From assembly GCF_013391085.1 (NCBI RefSeq), contig NZ_CP058334.1, positions 3,147,683 to 3,211,682 on the forward strand: a DNA stretch of 64,000 nucleotides, given 5' to 3'. Below the pieces are notes generated by a model. It was given only the letters and a program-made list of their open reading frames with translations. It ran no database searches and was not told the origin of the DNA. This DNA is from Natronomonas halophila. GTDB taxonomy: Archaea; Halobacteriota; Halobacteria; Halobacteriales; Haloarculaceae. This document shows, piece after piece, positions 50,455-59,834 of this stretch; position 1 is the stretch's first letter, and every line of letters starts with the position of its first letter. Made by a program: the position numbers and the translations under genes.

Positions 50455-51492
50455 TTACGCGTACTTGCTCGGGTAGGCGTCTTCGAGCAGTTCCGGCTGG
50501 TCGAGGAGGCGTTCGCGGACGGGGTCGATGACCGTCGCGATACCCGCCGCCGCGGCCGGCTTGAGGTCCGCCGGATGCAGTTCCCCGGAGACGAAATCGG
50601 CTTCGAGTTCGTCGTAGTCGTCGTATACGAGGTCGCCGCCGTACTCCTCGGGCCGTTCGATGACGAACTCCTCGCCGCGCTCCTCGAAAACGGGGAAGAC
50701 TAAGTATTCGAGGTATTCGAGGACGCCGTTGCCCTCCGTCTCCCCGGCCGGGCAGTAGGCGCCGTTGATTTTCTCGGCGACGGCGTCGTCGTCATCCGTG
50801 AGGTTAATCTTCGACGTCTCCTCGGAGGCCGACATCTTGCCGCCCGAAAGCCCCGACAGGAGGGGCGCGAAGACGCAGGCTGGCTTGTCGTAGCCGAAGT
50901 CCGGCAGTTGCTCGCGGGCGAGCATGTAGATGCCACGCTGGTCGATGCCGCCATAGGCGATATCGGCTTCAAGCGCCGCCACGTCCAGCGCCTGCATCAG
51001 CGTGTAGACGAGGCCGCCGAGGTTCGGGTTCTCGGACTGGCGGACGACCTCGCTGCCGGCGCGCTGGGCCCGCGAAAGCGTCGTCTCGGCGAGCATGCGG
51101 TAGAGGTCCATCGTGTAGGGGTCTTCGAGTTGGAACTCCGTGCCGCGGACGAACTCGACGCCGTCGGGGTCGGCGCCGGCCGCGGCGATCATCCCCTCGA
51201 TGGCCGCCTGGTAGTACGCCGAGCGCGCGTCCAGCAGTTCGAAGGGGCTCTTCGCGTCGTCGAGATGAGCGTGCAGGTCGGCGATGAGCACCGTCACGTC
51301 GAGGCCGGATTCGATGAAATCCGCGAGTTTGCGCATCGTCGTGAAGTGGCCGATGTGCATCTCGCCGGTGGGCGCATAGCCGATGTAGGCGCTCGGGGAG
51401 TCGCGTTCCTCGAACAGCGCCTCAATCTCGGCCTCGGTGACGACCTCTTCGGTGTACCGGGTGACCAGTTCGGTCCGCTCGGCCGTGTCCAT
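50455..51492 (-). CDS. tyrS: Tyrosyl-tRNA synthetase
   Basis: The 345-residue protein is a class I synthetase of the archaeal TyrRS type. The HIGH motif is at residues 46-49 in PTGEMHIGHFTTMRKL, the KMSKS-equivalent is KMSASEETSKI (near residue 216), and the Tyr pocket is in YTLMQALDVAALEADIAYGG. It charges tRNA-Tyr. It lacks the bacterial C-terminal S4 domain, as expected for archaea. The start at 51492 is placed about 28 bases after a TATA box. It is single. Confidence 0.97.
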   Translation of the reverse strand: MDTAERTELVTRYTEEVVTEAEIEALFEERDSPSAYIGYAPTGEMHIGHFTTMRKLADFIESGLDVTVLIADLHAHLDDAKSPFELLDARSAYYQAAIEGMIAAAGADPDGVEFVRGTEFQLEDPYTMDLYRMLAETTLSRAQRAGSEVVRQSENPNLGGLVYTLMQALDVAALEADIAYGGIDQRGIYMLAREQLPDFGYDKPACVFAPLLSGLSGGKMSASEETSKINLTDDDDAVAEKINGAYCPAGETEGNGVLEYLEYLVFPVFEERGEEFVIERPEEYGGDLVYDDYDELEADFVSGELHPADLKPAAAAGIATVIDPVRERLLDQPELLEDAYPSKYA

Positions 51493-51514
51493 AGGCGTGC
51501 TTCCGTGAGGCGGC

Positions 51515-51524
51515 CGATAAAACG
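51515..51524 (-). promoter_or_regulatory. TATA box of tyrS
   Basis: The minus-strand sequence cgttttatcg is centred about 28 bases before the tyrS ATG at 51492, fitting a leaderless transcript. Confidence 0.6.
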
Positions 51525-51617
51525 TTCGGGTATGGCCGCGAGTGCTACCCAATAACAGGCACCTGCTGTGTTACTGCCGAACTGGGCACAGACCCCGGGA
51601 CGACCGAAAGCCCGAAC

Positions 51618-51626
51618 CTTTATACG
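51618..51626 (+). promoter_or_regulatory. TATA box of the exported three-gene island
   Basis: The sequence ctttatacg lies about 35 bases before the ATG at 51657, so a leader of about ten bases is expected. It is the only clean promoter ahead of the three genes 51657-54590. Confidence 0.6.
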
Positions 51627-51656
51627 TAGTAGCGGAATTAATTCGCTATAGATTAG

Positions 51657-53003
51657 ATGAATATATTACATGGAATTTGTCTCGCCTCGCTCGGATTAAT
51701 CGCGGCGACCGGCATGGTGACTGCCGGTGGGGGGCCGATGGCTGATGCGGGCCTGGACCAATCGGTCCCGGTCGATACCACGGTTCAACTCGATGCTACA
51801 GGGTCCACACACCCCGAGGGCGACATCGAATCCTACGAGTGGCACATCGAAACGCCGGACGGACGGGACATCGACCCCGACTGTACAGCGTGTGCCCGGA
51901 CGACGTTCACGCCGAATACAACCGGTCAGTACGAGGTGACAGTGACCGTAACCGGTTCGGAGGGTGAAACCGCAAGCGACACCCTATACGTCGACGTTGA
52001 GGGAGCGCCCGCCGGGACGAGCCCAGGCGCTGGCAGTCCGGAAATGGGGCGAGAGATTAGCTACGATAGTGGCGACGGCACGGACCCCGTCGAGATCGAA
52101 TACACCGTTCAGAATCCGGAGACCGAGTGTATTCACGACGCGGCTGGCGAAACGGCGACGGGATATGCCCGAGCCAGCGCCATCGAGAACTGTGATACTG
52201 GTGATGTTGAGTGGGAAGTTCCGGTAGAGGGAGAAAAACAGAAAGCCGAGGTAGTAATCGAAATAAGCGACTACCAAAGCATAGATTCTGGTGGACTGCT
52301 CCCGAGCGGAAATAATCAGGAACAAACGATCGGTTCAGAAGGGATGGGCCAGACAGGCCATTCGAATCCAATAGTCGGCAACGCCCGAAAGGCCCAAGAG
52401 GAGGAAACTGGCCCAGTTGAGAATCTCCTATATGGCATGGATTCGGCGAAGGCTACGACGTACGAAACAACCGGTAATGGCGCACAGGCCGTCGCTAACT
52501 TGGAATCGATGGGAAGTCAGTTCTATCAACTCGGCCAATCGGAAGGCCGAGGATATAGATATCAGGACATTAAGCAGACGGCCGGCCCAACTGGTGAAGA
52601 ATTAACCAATACTGATCAAGTCTCAGTAACGGTTGAGGCCGGAGACGGTGAAGGGGCCATGGACTTTCTTGGCTTGTCTGACACATACTCTCGTGAGGAC
52701 TACGAAGAAGCTCGTTCAAGTGTTTCAGACATCACTGACAGCATCGGTTCAGAACTCACCGATACCGTTGGATATGACCATCGCAACTCCGAGAACAGCG
52801 GTAGTAATGATGAAGAAGGTACAACACACGAGACTCAAGATTCTACCTTCAACCCCAATGATTCACCATCGGATGACTCGGAAGAGCGCGATGATGGTCA
52901 CACGACAGGGAGTCCGTCTAACAATCCCCCTGATTCCGGCATAAGTTCATCTCATGGCTCGAAAACAGACAACGACGCAGGATACGTTGCTCCCCAGATC
53001 TGA
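51657..53003 (+). CDS. Secreted PKD-domain protein
   Basis: The 448-residue protein has a Sec-type signal (CLASLGLIAATGMVTAG, cleaved near residue 23) and a PKD domain at residues about 28-115: ADAGLDQSVPVDTTVQLDAT, GSTHPEGDIESYEWHI and TGQYEVTVTVTGSEGETAS. The middle (120-350) is acidic and Gly/Gln-rich with no recognised fold. The tail (from about 365) is Ser/Asn/Asp-rich and unstructured, without a membrane anchor or sortase signal. PKD domains mediate surface or carbohydrate binding. GC is lower than in the flanks. It heads a three-gene operon; the CAP gene starts seven bases after its stop. Confidence 0.85.
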   Translation: MNILHGICLASLGLIAATGMVTAGGGPMADAGLDQSVPVDTTVQLDATGSTHPEGDIESYEWHIETPDGRDIDPDCTACARTTFTPNTTGQYEVTVTVTGSEGETASDTLYVDVEGAPAGTSPGAGSPEMGREISYDSGDGTDPVEIEYTVQNPETECIHDAAGETATGYARASAIENCDTGDVEWEVPVEGEKQKAEVVIEISDYQSIDSGGLLPSGNNQEQTIGSEGMGQTGHSNPIVGNARKAQEEETGPVENLLYGMDSAKATTYETTGNGAQAVANLESMGSQFYQLGQSEGRGYRYQDIKQTAGPTGEELTNTDQVSVTVEAGDGEGAMDFLGLSDTYSREDYEEARSSVSDITDSIGSELTDTVGYDHRNSENSGSNDEEGTTHETQDSTFNPNDSPSDDSEERDDGHTTGSPSNNPPDSGISSSHGSKTDNDAGYVAPQI

Positions 53004-53009
53004 TAGATT

Positions 53010-53597
53010 ATGGATAGACGAAGATTCCTTCATGAACTCAGCGGCTGCACATCAGCAACTATAGCAACCGCATTGGCTGGTTGTGGGGAAACTACTAATC
53101 AGGAGACCTCCACTCCTGCAGAGATTCCTCCGTTTCACGCGACGAATGCTGGTGTTTTCTCCCGCATTGAGCCGATGGAAATGGCAGTCCATGAAGCGAC
53201 TAACGAGTTTCGAACATCAGAAGGTCGTGCACCCTTAGAATATAATGATGATTTAGCGGCAATTTCACGGAATCATAGTCGGAATATGGCAAAGAATGGC
53301 TTCTTTGATCATAACGATCATGAGGGCCGTAGTCCTGGCGAGCGGGCCGATTACTTTGGATACCCAGACACGGCCATCTCCGAAAATCTCTACTGGCTCA
53401 AGATTCCCTCTCATTGGAACTCTTCCGACCGAGTCGCGGAGCGTGCTGTCTCCTCTTGGAAGGATTCCGCATCACATCGGTCTGCCCTACTTACAGAATC
53501 AAAAGTGGTCGCTGGTGTTGGTGCCTACGTCACAGAGAAAAGGAAAGTCTACGTAACTGCCATGTATGCTGATAGAGATGGTCGAATCTCAGCATAA
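53010..53597 (+). CDS. CAP-domain (SCP/YkwD-type) Tat lipoprotein
   Basis: The 195-residue protein has a Tat signal (DRRRFLHELSG) ending in a lipobox (ALAGC, C25). The mature part from about residue 60 is a CAP domain of the YkwD type: RNHSRNMAKNGFFDHNDHEG contains the two site His, ISENLYW is CAP signature 2, and RAVSSWKDSASHRSALL is the W-x-D/S-x-x-H-R signature. CAP proteins bind lipids or small ligands and some are proteases. The gene starts seven bases after the PKD gene and abuts the third gene directly. Confidence 0.9.
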   Translation: MDRRRFLHELSGCTSATIATALAGCGETTNQETSTPAEIPPFHATNAGVFSRIEPMEMAVHEATNEFRTSEGRAPLEYNDDLAAISRNHSRNMAKNGFFDHNDHEGRSPGERADYFGYPDTAISENLYWLKIPSHWNSSDRVAERAVSSWKDSASHRSALLTESKVVAGVGAYVTEKRKVYVTAMYADRDGRISA

Positions 53598-54590
53598 ATG
53601 AATAATGCCACCATAAAGATGGATATAGATCAAACCCCAACGAATCGACGTACCGTTTTGAAATTGTTTGCTGCTGGTGGAACTGCGGGCTTCGCTGGAT
53701 GCCCCAATTCAACCTCAGGGAATAATAAAGAAGACGCGATTGCTGTTGCTCGTTCTGAATTATCACAAGCGGTAGAAATATTGAATAATATCGGGGTGGT
53801 CGCCAATGGTCGGCTAACTGTTGGTCTGGAAAAGTTCGAAGGCTACTCTCCAAAGGAAATCACAGCGCATACTGATGTTGTGAGCGAATCGTTGTCTCAC
53901 GATGAGGGTGAAGAGGGGAGAGTGTTGTCAATTTCATCAAAAATATTAAACAAAACTGCATACCAATACGAATCTATTGAGAACGTTTTCAGGACGTTTT
54001 CCAGCTATAAACAGCGATATATCGAAGATGATTATGCGAACGCGATGCAGACAGGTAATCAATTCACAACGTATCTTTCAGAAGTAACTGAACGTTCTAA
54101 TATTATAACTGAAAACCTCGCTTCGTTGAATGAGGCGGGCCACGAAACTCCTGTGGACGGATTTTCCATTCAGAGATGGGCACACGAACAGGGCGCGATT
54201 CTTGAATCGACTGAGCCGATGACGCCCCTCGGAATTGGTTTCGTACGCCACGCGAACGGGATGCGCACCCTACAGCGTGCTGCCGGAAATAAGCGTGATG
54301 GCCAGTATCAAAACGCGATTAAGCAGGCCAGTGAGGCACAAGACTCGTTTAAAATAGCCGAAGAGAAGTTTTCTGAGTCGCTGGATCTCGGCATTGAGTA
54401 CCGTCGGACGCTTGTTGGAGAATTTGCTTGTTTATCTCGCGGCTTCTTAAATTCGACCGAGCTAGTGATTGAATCTCTTGAAGCGTACGCCGACGGTGAG
54501 GAGAGTATGGGTGACGATTTGTGGAAGCAGGCTATATCCCACATAAACAAAGTGAATGACACGTGTCTTGCAGGTTCACAGTCCACTTAG
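53598..54590 (+). CDS. Novel Tat lipoprotein, third gene of the exported operon
   Basis: The 330-residue protein has a Tat signal (NRRTVLKLFAAGG) with lipobox (FAGC, C35); an internal Met at residue 8 is an alternative start. The mature domain is all helical, with long amphipathic helices (NKEDAIAVARSELSQAVEIL, YQNAIKQASEAQDSFKIAEE) and few Cys, suggesting a helical-bundle or TPR-like surface protein. No family is recognised. Its ATG follows the CAP stop with no gap. A hand-counted line (53761-53820) is 45 percent GC against over 70 percent in a flank line. No gene follows until moaA (convergent). Confidence 0.7.
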   Translation: MNNATIKMDIDQTPTNRRTVLKLFAAGGTAGFAGCPNSTSGNNKEDAIAVARSELSQAVEILNNIGVVANGRLTVGLEKFEGYSPKEITAHTDVVSESLSHDEGEEGRVLSISSKILNKTAYQYESIENVFRTFSSYKQRYIEDDYANAMQTGNQFTTYLSEVTERSNIITENLASLNEAGHETPVDGFSIQRWAHEQGAILESTEPMTPLGIGFVRHANGMRTLQRAAGNKRDGQYQNAIKQASEAQDSFKIAEEKFSESLDLGIEYRRTLVGEFACLSRGFLNSTELVIESLEAYADGEESMGDDLWKQAISHINKVNDTCLAGSQST

Positions 54591-54677
54591 GAGTTTTAAC
54601 TACCAGCCTATGAGCTATATGCCTATATACAGTATATCTCGACAAGAGGAGATGAATTACCTGTAATCTCTAATAGA

Positions 54678-55661
54678 TTAGGCACCAATATACTCCTCGT
54701 TGAACACCCATTCTCCGTCGTCGTCCTGCACCATGTATTCGCCGTAGTAGGGTACCCGTTCATCAACGGTATCGCGAAAGGCTTCCCGAATCTCGGGTTT
54801 CGTCATCTCACCCATACTTTTCAGGTCGTCGTTCCGGTTCAGACAACCCTTGAGGTATCCTTCGTGCGTCACGCGTACGCGGTGGCAGTTCGCACAGAAA
54901 TCAGCGTTGCCGACGGGGTCGACGATTTCGACCATGCCGGTCGCCGTCTCCTCGCTGTCGTCGGGGCTGACCCAGTAGCGGTTCCGGCCGTGCATCTCGC
55001 GCTGCTCGATGCGGTCGGCCTGGTCTGCAAGCCAGCCGTGGACGCGTTCGATGTCGACGGCCCATTCGGGGCGGCCCGCAAGTTCGGGCATGTACTCGAT
55101 GAGTTGGAGTTGGAGGCCGTCGTTTTCGGCGACGTGGTCGACCATTTCCGGGACGTAACCGGCGGTTTTCTCGAAGACGACCATGTTGAGTTTCACGGGG
55201 TCGAGTCCGGCATCGAGGGCGGCGTCGATGCCTTCCATGACGTCGTCGTAGGCGGCGCTTTTGGTGACCTCGCGGAAGGCCTTGGGTGAGAGGGCGTCCT
55301 GAGAGATGTTGACGCGTTCCAGGCCGGCATCGACGAGGGCGTCGGCGCGGTCGGGGAGGAAGGTGCCGTTGGTGGTCAGGGAGGTTTCCATTGAGTCGGG
55401 CGTCCGACGGACGATTTCTTCGAGGTCGTCGCGGAGCATGGGTTCGCCGCCGGTGAATTTCACCGAGTCGACGTCGAACTCCGCGGCGACTTCGAGAAAG
55501 CGGACGACGTCGTCGGTCGGCATTTCGTCGTCGGCGGGTTCCATCGGCCCACGGGTGTCGCCGAGGCCCTCGTTGTGGCAGTAGACGCAGTCGAAGTTGC
55601 ATCTATCCGTAAGCGAGATGCGGACCCCAGTAACCTCACGGCCGAAGCCGTCCTCGAGCAT
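54678..55661 (-). CDS. moaA: GTP 3',8-cyclase, molybdopterin biosynthesis
   Basis: The 327-residue radical SAM enzyme has the N-terminal cluster CNFDCVYC (C21, C25, C28) after VRISLTDR, a SAM-binding GGEPML stretch, and a second cluster motif [20 protein letters not shown] near residues 255-275. It converts GTP to 3',8-cyclo-7,8-dihydro-GTP in the first step of molybdenum cofactor synthesis. It is divergent from the ApbC-like gene, whose product could supply its Fe-S cluster. A TATA-like gattttaagc (55684-55693) is about 27 bases before the start. Confidence 0.96.
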   Translation of the reverse strand: MLEDGFGREVTGVRISLTDRCNFDCVYCHNEGLGDTRGPMEPADDEMPTDDVVRFLEVAAEFDVDSVKFTGGEPMLRDDLEEIVRRTPDSMETSLTTNGTFLPDRADALVDAGLERVNISQDALSPKAFREVTKSAAYDDVMEGIDAALDAGLDPVKLNMVVFEKTAGYVPEMVDHVAENDGLQLQLIEYMPELAGRPEWAVDIERVHGWLADQADRIEQREMHGRNRYWVSPDDSEETATGMVEIVDPVGNADFCANCHRVRVTHEGYLKGCLNRNDDLKSMGEMTKPEIREAFRDTVDERVPYYGEYMVQDDDGEWVFNEEYIGA

Positions 55662-55714
55662 AGGTGAGGGTTCGCGTACAGTTGCTTAAAATCGACGCCA
55701 CGCTGGGGGGTTCC

Positions 55715-55732
55715 GTAACCGCTTGTGGTTAC
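55715..55732. repeat. Inverted repeat in the moaA/apbC divergent promoter
   Basis: GTAACC and GGTTAC are perfect complements separated by gcttgt. The element lies in the region between the two divergent starts at 55661 and 55790, upstream of the moaA TATA-like sequence. It could be an operator for either gene or for both. Confidence 0.5.
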
Positions 55733-55789
55733 CCACACGGAGTGATGGCTTCACAACCCTTATCGGCACTTCACGGCCTATCAGTAGGC

Positions 55790-56833
55790 ATGGACGAAGA
55801 CGAGATTCTCGACCGGCTGTCGACGGTCGAGGACCCGGAACTCGGCGACGACATCGTCTCGCTCGGGCTGGTCAACGACGTGCGTATCGACGGCGATACG
55901 ATACACATCGACCTCGCGTTGGGAGCGCCGTACTCGCCGACGGAGACGGAGATTGCGGGGGCCGTCCGTGAGGCGTTGGCCGATACAGGCCTCGAAATCG
56001 ACCTCTCGGCGAGCATCGACACGGGCCTGAGTTCCGACGAGCAGGTCCTGCCGGGCGTCGAGAACGTCATCGCCGTCGCCTCCGGGAAAGGCGGCGTCGG
56101 GAAGTCGACGGTCGCGGTGAACCTCGCGGCGGGCCTCTCACAGATGGGCGCACGCGTTGGACTGTTCGACGCCGACATCTACGGGCCGAACGTTCCGCGG
56201 ATGGTCGACGCCGACCAGCGGCCGAAGGCCACCCACGACGAGACCATCGTCCCGCCGGAGAAGTTCGGCATGAAACTGATGAGCATGGACTTCCTCGTCG
56301 GCGAGGACGACCCGGTCATCTGGCGTGGGCCGATGGTCCACAAGGTTCTGACCCAACTGTGGGAGGACGTCGAATGGGGCTCGCTGGACTACATGATCGT
56401 CGACCTGCCGCCGGGAACGGGCGACACGCAGTTGACGCTGCTGCAGTCCGTCCCGGTGTCGGGCGCCGTCATCGTGACGACGCCGCAGGAGGTTGCGCTT
56501 GACGACGCGCGTAAGGGGCTTCGTATGTTCGGCAAGCACGACACGCCGGTCCTCGGTATCGTCGAGAACATGTCCGGGTTCATCTGTCCGGATTGTGGCT
56601 CCGAACACGACATATTCGGCAAGGGTGGCGGCGAGGAGTTCGCCGAGGACGTCGATATGCCGTTCCTCGGTCGGATTCCACTGGACCCCTCCGTCCGCGA
56701 GGGCGGCGACGAAGGCGGCCCCATCGTGCTGAACGACGAGGACGAGACGGGCGAGGCGTTCCGCAACGTGGCGCGGGAAACGTCCCGGATGCAGGGTATC
56801 GTCCGTCGCCGGAAAATCGGCGACAACCGCTAA
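55790..56833 (+). CDS. apbC: ApbC/Mrp (NBP35-type) iron-sulfur carrier ATPase
   Basis: The 347-residue protein has an N-terminal DUF59/MIP18-like domain (residues 1-75, with DPELGDDIVSLGLVNDV) and a deviant Walker A P-loop GKGGVGKSTVAVNLAAG from residue 99, followed by the ATPase core. The Fe-S ligand pair is CPDC in FICPDCGSEHDIFG. It binds and transfers a 4Fe-4S cluster. Start ATG 55790 is where the DUF59 domain begins. Divergent moaA is a natural client. The 76-residue gene starts three bases after the stop. Confidence 0.95.
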   Translation: MDEDEILDRLSTVEDPELGDDIVSLGLVNDVRIDGDTIHIDLALGAPYSPTETEIAGAVREALADTGLEIDLSASIDTGLSSDEQVLPGVENVIAVASGKGGVGKSTVAVNLAAGLSQMGARVGLFDADIYGPNVPRMVDADQRPKATHDETIVPPEKFGMKLMSMDFLVGEDDPVIWRGPMVHKVLTQLWEDVEWGSLDYMIVDLPPGTGDTQLTLLQSVPVSGAVIVTTPQEVALDDARKGLRMFGKHDTPVLGIVENMSGFICPDCGSEHDIFGKGGGEEFAEDVDMPFLGRIPLDPSVREGGDEGGPIVLNDEDETGEAFRNVARETSRMQGIVRRRKIGDNR

Positions 56834-56836
56834 CCT

Positions 56837-57067
56837 ATGAGCGACAGCGATTCGTTCGCCGACGACCCCGAACGGGTGGCACTTCTCCGAGAGGTGGCCG
56901 AGGACATCCGCGGCCAGAGTTCCGAAAGCGAACAGCTCGCGGCGATGCTGTATCGCGTCTCGGACCTCTATGACGCCGACGAGGAGACGACGCCAGCGGA
57001 AATCTATCGGAACGTTCGGAACATCCTGGATATCAAGGAACGCGGCGGGCTGCCCGAACGGGACTGA
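56837..57067 (+). CDS. Conserved haloarchaeal 76-residue helical protein
   Basis: The protein is helical and acidic (DDPERVALLREVAEDIRGQS, ESEQLAAMLYRVSDLYDADE, YRNVRNILDIKERGG), without Cys, signal or membrane helix. Its start lies three bases after the apbC stop, so it is cotranscribed with it. I do not recognise a family. It may be an adaptor for the Fe-S carrier, which is only inferred from position. The 245 bases after it, up to the tRNA, hold a promoter for the tRNA operon and no gene I can support. Confidence 0.75.
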   Translation: MSDSDSFADDPERVALLREVAEDIRGQSSESEQLAAMLYRVSDLYDADEETTPAEIYRNVRNILDIKERGGLPERD

Positions 57068-57221
57068 CCAATCAGCGCTCACGTCGATAGTGATTCTAGC
57101 GGATCGGGATTGTAGCGGTTACCGATAGGACGTGCTACGGGATGGGGCGGAGAAAACCCACGGAAGGCTGTGGGACGGCACGGCGCACGCGAGCGGGTCA
57201 CACGAGGCCGGACTATCGTTG

Positions 57222-57231
57222 TGTTTAAGTA
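57222..57231 (+). promoter_or_regulatory. Likely promoter of the tRNA-Ser/rps13 operon
   Basis: The sequence tgtttaagta is TATA-like and lies about 80 bases before the tRNA-Ser gene. A transcript from here would carry a leader removed by tRNA processing and could run into rps13. Confidence 0.5.
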
Positions 57232-57311
57232 CGGCGGTCGGGTAGCGAAGAACGCAATCGATGTAGGGGCCCCGGCCCCGAGTCCGAGAGGGCGAGGATA
57301 CCCACACGCGA

Positions 57312-57395
57312 GTCGTGGTAGCCAAGCATGGCCCAAGGCGCAGGGTTGCTAACTCTGTGGCGCAAGCCTCCGGGGTTCAAATCCCCGCCACGACG
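57312..57395 (+). tRNA. tRNA-Ser (GCU anticodon)
   Basis: Acceptor arms gtcgtgg and ccacgac are perfect complements, with G as discriminator at 57395 as usual for serine tRNA. The anticodon loop ttgctaa carries GCU. A long variable arm (about 57350-57370) marks a class II tRNA. The T-arm is ggggttcaaatcccc. CCA is not encoded. It lies 17 bases before the rps13 ATG in the same orientation. Confidence 0.93.
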
Positions 57396-57412
57396 CTAAT
57401 CCAATCCCACAT

Positions 57413-57928
57413 ATGAGTGCAGAAGAACCCCAAGCGGACGAAGAAGACGAGGACCTTCAGTACTTCGTCCGTATCGGACAGACCGACCTCGACGGGACGC
57501 AGAGCGTCGAGCGGGCGTTGACCGACATGAACGGTATCGGTCGACGCGTCGCTCGCATTATCGCAGAAAAAGCCGACGTCGACCGCCGCGACACCATCGG
57601 CGCTCTCGACGAAGACAAGATCGACGAGATCGTCGAACTCGTGGAAGGCTACGCCGACGAAGTCCCCGAGTGGCTCACGAACCACCAGAACGACTTCTTC
57701 AGCGGCGAGACGACCCACGAAATCGGCAACGAACTCCAGATGACTCGACGGCAGGACATCAACCGCATGAAGATGATCGAGTCCTACCGCGGGATTCGAC
57801 ACAAGCGCGGACAGAAGGTCCGCGGCCAGCGGACGAAGTCCACCGGTCGTACCGAAGGTACCATCGGTGTCAACGTCGAGGCCATCAAGGAAGAACAGGC
57901 CGAAGAAGCAGCGGGTGAGGAAGAATAA
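57413..57928 (+). CDS. rps13: 30S ribosomal protein S13
   Basis: The 171-residue protein matches archaeal S13: [40 protein letters not shown], and the C-terminal [20 protein letters not shown]. An acidic N-terminal extension (about 15 residues) and an acidic C-terminus are typical of halophiles. It contacts tRNA and the 50S subunit through the head of 30S. The stop overlaps the rps4 start (AATAATGG). Confidence 0.97.
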   Translation: MSAEEPQADEEDEDLQYFVRIGQTDLDGTQSVERALTDMNGIGRRVARIIAEKADVDRRDTIGALDEDKIDEIVELVEGYADEVPEWLTNHQNDFFSGETTHEIGNELQMTRRQDINRMKMIESYRGIRHKRGQKVRGQRTKSTGRTEGTIGVNVEAIKEEQAEEAAGEEE

Positions 57929-58452
57929 TGGCTCTCGGAAGCAACACGAAGTTCTACGAAACGCCGAACCACCCCTTCCAGGGTGAGCGTATCGCCGAAG
58001 AGGCCGACCTCGTCACCCAGTACGGCCTCAGCAACAAGGAAGAACTCTGGCGCGCCCAGTCCGAACTGCGCGACTACCGCCGTGAGGCCCGTCGCCTGCT
58101 CGGTGAGGCGCAGGGAGACGCCGAAGAAGCCGCCGAGGCCGGCAGCGATTTCCTCGCCCGCCTCAAGCGCATCGGCGTCCTCGATGAGGGCGACAGCCTC
58201 GACGACATCCTGTCGCTGGACGTGACCGACATCCTCGAGCGGCGACTCCAGACGGTCGCCTACCGCAAGGGCGTCGGCAACACGGCCAAGCAGGCACGCC
58301 AGTTCATCAACCACGGCCACGTCACCGTCGAGGGCGCACGCGTCACCGCGCCGTCCTACAAGGTCGACGTCGCCATCGAAGACGACATCGAGTTCGACGA
58401 GACCAGCCCGCTGGCCGACGAACTCCACCCCGAACGAGCGGAGGGTCAATAA
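57928..58452 (+). CDS. rps4: 30S ribosomal protein S4
   Basis: The 174-residue protein has an N-terminal region [20 protein letters not shown], and an S4 RNA-binding domain at about residues 95-150 ([20 protein letters not shown], then [20 protein letters not shown]). It initiates 30S assembly by binding 16S rRNA. The gene is directly followed by rps11 with no intergenic base. Archaeal S4 lacks the zinc finger of some bacterial forms, as here. Confidence 0.97.
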   Translation: MALGSNTKFYETPNHPFQGERIAEEADLVTQYGLSNKEELWRAQSELRDYRREARRLLGEAQGDAEEAAEAGSDFLARLKRIGVLDEGDSLDDILSLDVTDILERRLQTVAYRKGVGNTAKQARQFINHGHVTVEGARVTAPSYKVDVAIEDDIEFDETSPLADELHPERAEGQ

Positions 58453-58836
58453 ATGGCAGACGACAACACCTGGGGCGTTGCACACGTTTACGCCTCCTTC
58501 AACAACACGATCATCACGGTAACGGACCTGACCGGCGCCGAGACGATTACGAAATCCTCCGGCGGGACGGTCGTGAAGCAGAACCGCGACGAGGCCTCGC
58601 CGTACGCCGCCATGCAGATGGCGGAAGTCGTCGCGGAGAAAGTACAGGACGCCGGCATCGACGGCGTTCACGTCCGCGTTCGCGGCCCCGGCGGCAACCA
58701 GCAGAGCAACCCCGGGCCGGGCGCGCAGGCGACGATTCGTGCGCTGGCCCGCGCCGGCCTCGAAATCGGTCGCATCGAGGACGTGACTCCGGTCCCGCAC
58801 GACGGTACTCGCAGCCCGAAGAACGCAGGATTCTAA
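58453..58836 (+). CDS. rps11: 30S ribosomal protein S11
   Basis: The 127-residue protein matches S11: [40 protein letters not shown], and the C-terminal [17 protein letters not shown] near the platform of the 30S subunit. It belongs to the order rps13-rps4-rps11-rpoD that is conserved in archaea. Its start codon immediately follows the rps4 stop. Confidence 0.98.
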   Translation: MADDNTWGVAHVYASFNNTIITVTDLTGAETITKSSGGTVVKQNRDEASPYAAMQMAEVVAEKVQDAGIDGVHVRVRGPGGNQQSNPGPGAQATIRALARAGLEIGRIEDVTPVPHDGTRSPKNAGF

Positions 58837-58837
58837 C

Positions 58838-59581
58838 ATGAGTGAAGAATTCGAGGTAGAGTTCATCGACCGCGACGAACGGAGCGCGCGCTTCCTCGTC
58901 CGGGGCGTTAGCCCCGCCTTCGCCAACGGCATCCGCCGGGCGATGGTTGCGGACGTGCCGACGCTCTCGATAGACACCGTCCGTGTCATCGAGAACTCGT
59001 CGGTCATGTTCGACGAGCAGATCGCGCTTCGTCTCGGCCTCATCCCGCTTTCGACGCCGGACGACTACGAGCCGGGTGACACCGTCACGCTGGCTATCGA
59101 CGTCGAGGGCCCTGATACCGCGTACTCGGGCGACCTCGTCTCCAGCGACGACAAGGTCCAGCCGGCCGAGGAGAACGTCCCCATCATCGAACTCAAGGAA
59201 GGCCAGCGGCTCGAACTCGAAGCCGACGCCGAACTCGGCCTCGGGAAGGACCACGCCAAACATCAGGGCGGCGTGGCGGTCGGCTACCGACACCTCCAGC
59301 GTGTCAACGTGGTCGGCGAGAAAGGCGAGTTCGAGGACGAAGAGCCGGAAACCATTCGCGGCGTCATCGAAGAGGACGGCGAGTTGATTCCGACCGAGGA
59401 GTTCGACAACGACCTCACCCAGCGGTATCCGGGCAAGGAGGTCGAAATCGAGGACGTACCGAACGCCTTCGTCTTCGACGTCGAATCCGACGGCTCGCTG
59501 TCGGTCGAAGACCTCGTCCTGCAGGCCGTCGAGAGCATCGAGGTCCGCGCGGACGAACTCGAAGAAGCGGTTCAGCTGTAA
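58838..59581 (+). CDS. rpoD: DNA-directed RNA polymerase subunit D (Rpo3)
   Basis: The 247-residue protein is Rpo3, equivalent to the eukaryotic RPB3. It has the assembly domain signature [20 protein letters not shown] and a long insertion domain (about 45-160), with [20 protein letters not shown] in the middle. Unlike Sulfolobus Rpo3 it contains no cysteine, so the 4Fe-4S cluster site is absent, as in other archaea lacking it. It nucleates RNA polymerase with Rpo11/Rpo10/Rpo12. Confidence 0.97.
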   Translation: MSEEFEVEFIDRDERSARFLVRGVSPAFANGIRRAMVADVPTLSIDTVRVIENSSVMFDEQIALRLGLIPLSTPDDYEPGDTVTLAIDVEGPDTAYSGDLVSSDDKVQPAEENVPIIELKEGQRLELEADAELGLGKDHAKHQGGVAVGYRHLQRVNVVGEKGEFEDEEPETIRGVIEEDGELIPTEEFDNDLTQRYPGKEVEIEDVPNAFVFDVESDGSLSVEDLVLQAVESIEVRADELEEAVQL

Positions 59582-59725
59582 CAACGACGATGATTCCCCA
59601 CACCCCAACCACGACGTACTCCCCGGCCACGAGCGGCGGCGCGACCGCGCGCTCGGCGGCCGGAACCACCACAGGACGGTGGACCGAAAGGGGCTTTAGT
59701 GGGGGCCAAGAACACACTATTGCGC

Positions 59726-59810
59726 GCAGGGATAGCCAAGTCAGGCCAACGGCGCAGCGTTCAGGGCGCTGTCCTGTAGAGGTCCGCAGGTTCAAATCCT
59801 GCTCCCTGCA
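59726..59810 (+). tRNA. tRNA-Leu (CAG anticodon)
   Basis: Acceptor arms gcaggga and tccctgc pair perfectly, with A as discriminator at 59810. The anticodon loop ttcaggg, closed by cagcg/cgctg, carries CAG. A long variable arm marks a class II tRNA, and the T-arm is gcaggttcaaatcctgc. CCA is not encoded. It lies between rpoD and rpl18e in the superoperon, with a weak TATA-like ctttagtg about 35 bases upstream. Confidence 0.93.
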
Positions 59811-59834
59811 TCCACTTCTCAGGAGAGATAACCG

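Noticed and set aside
57079..57336. Short minus-strand ORFs before tRNA-Ser
   Set aside because: They overlap the tRNA and its promoter, are not acidic, and show no family match.
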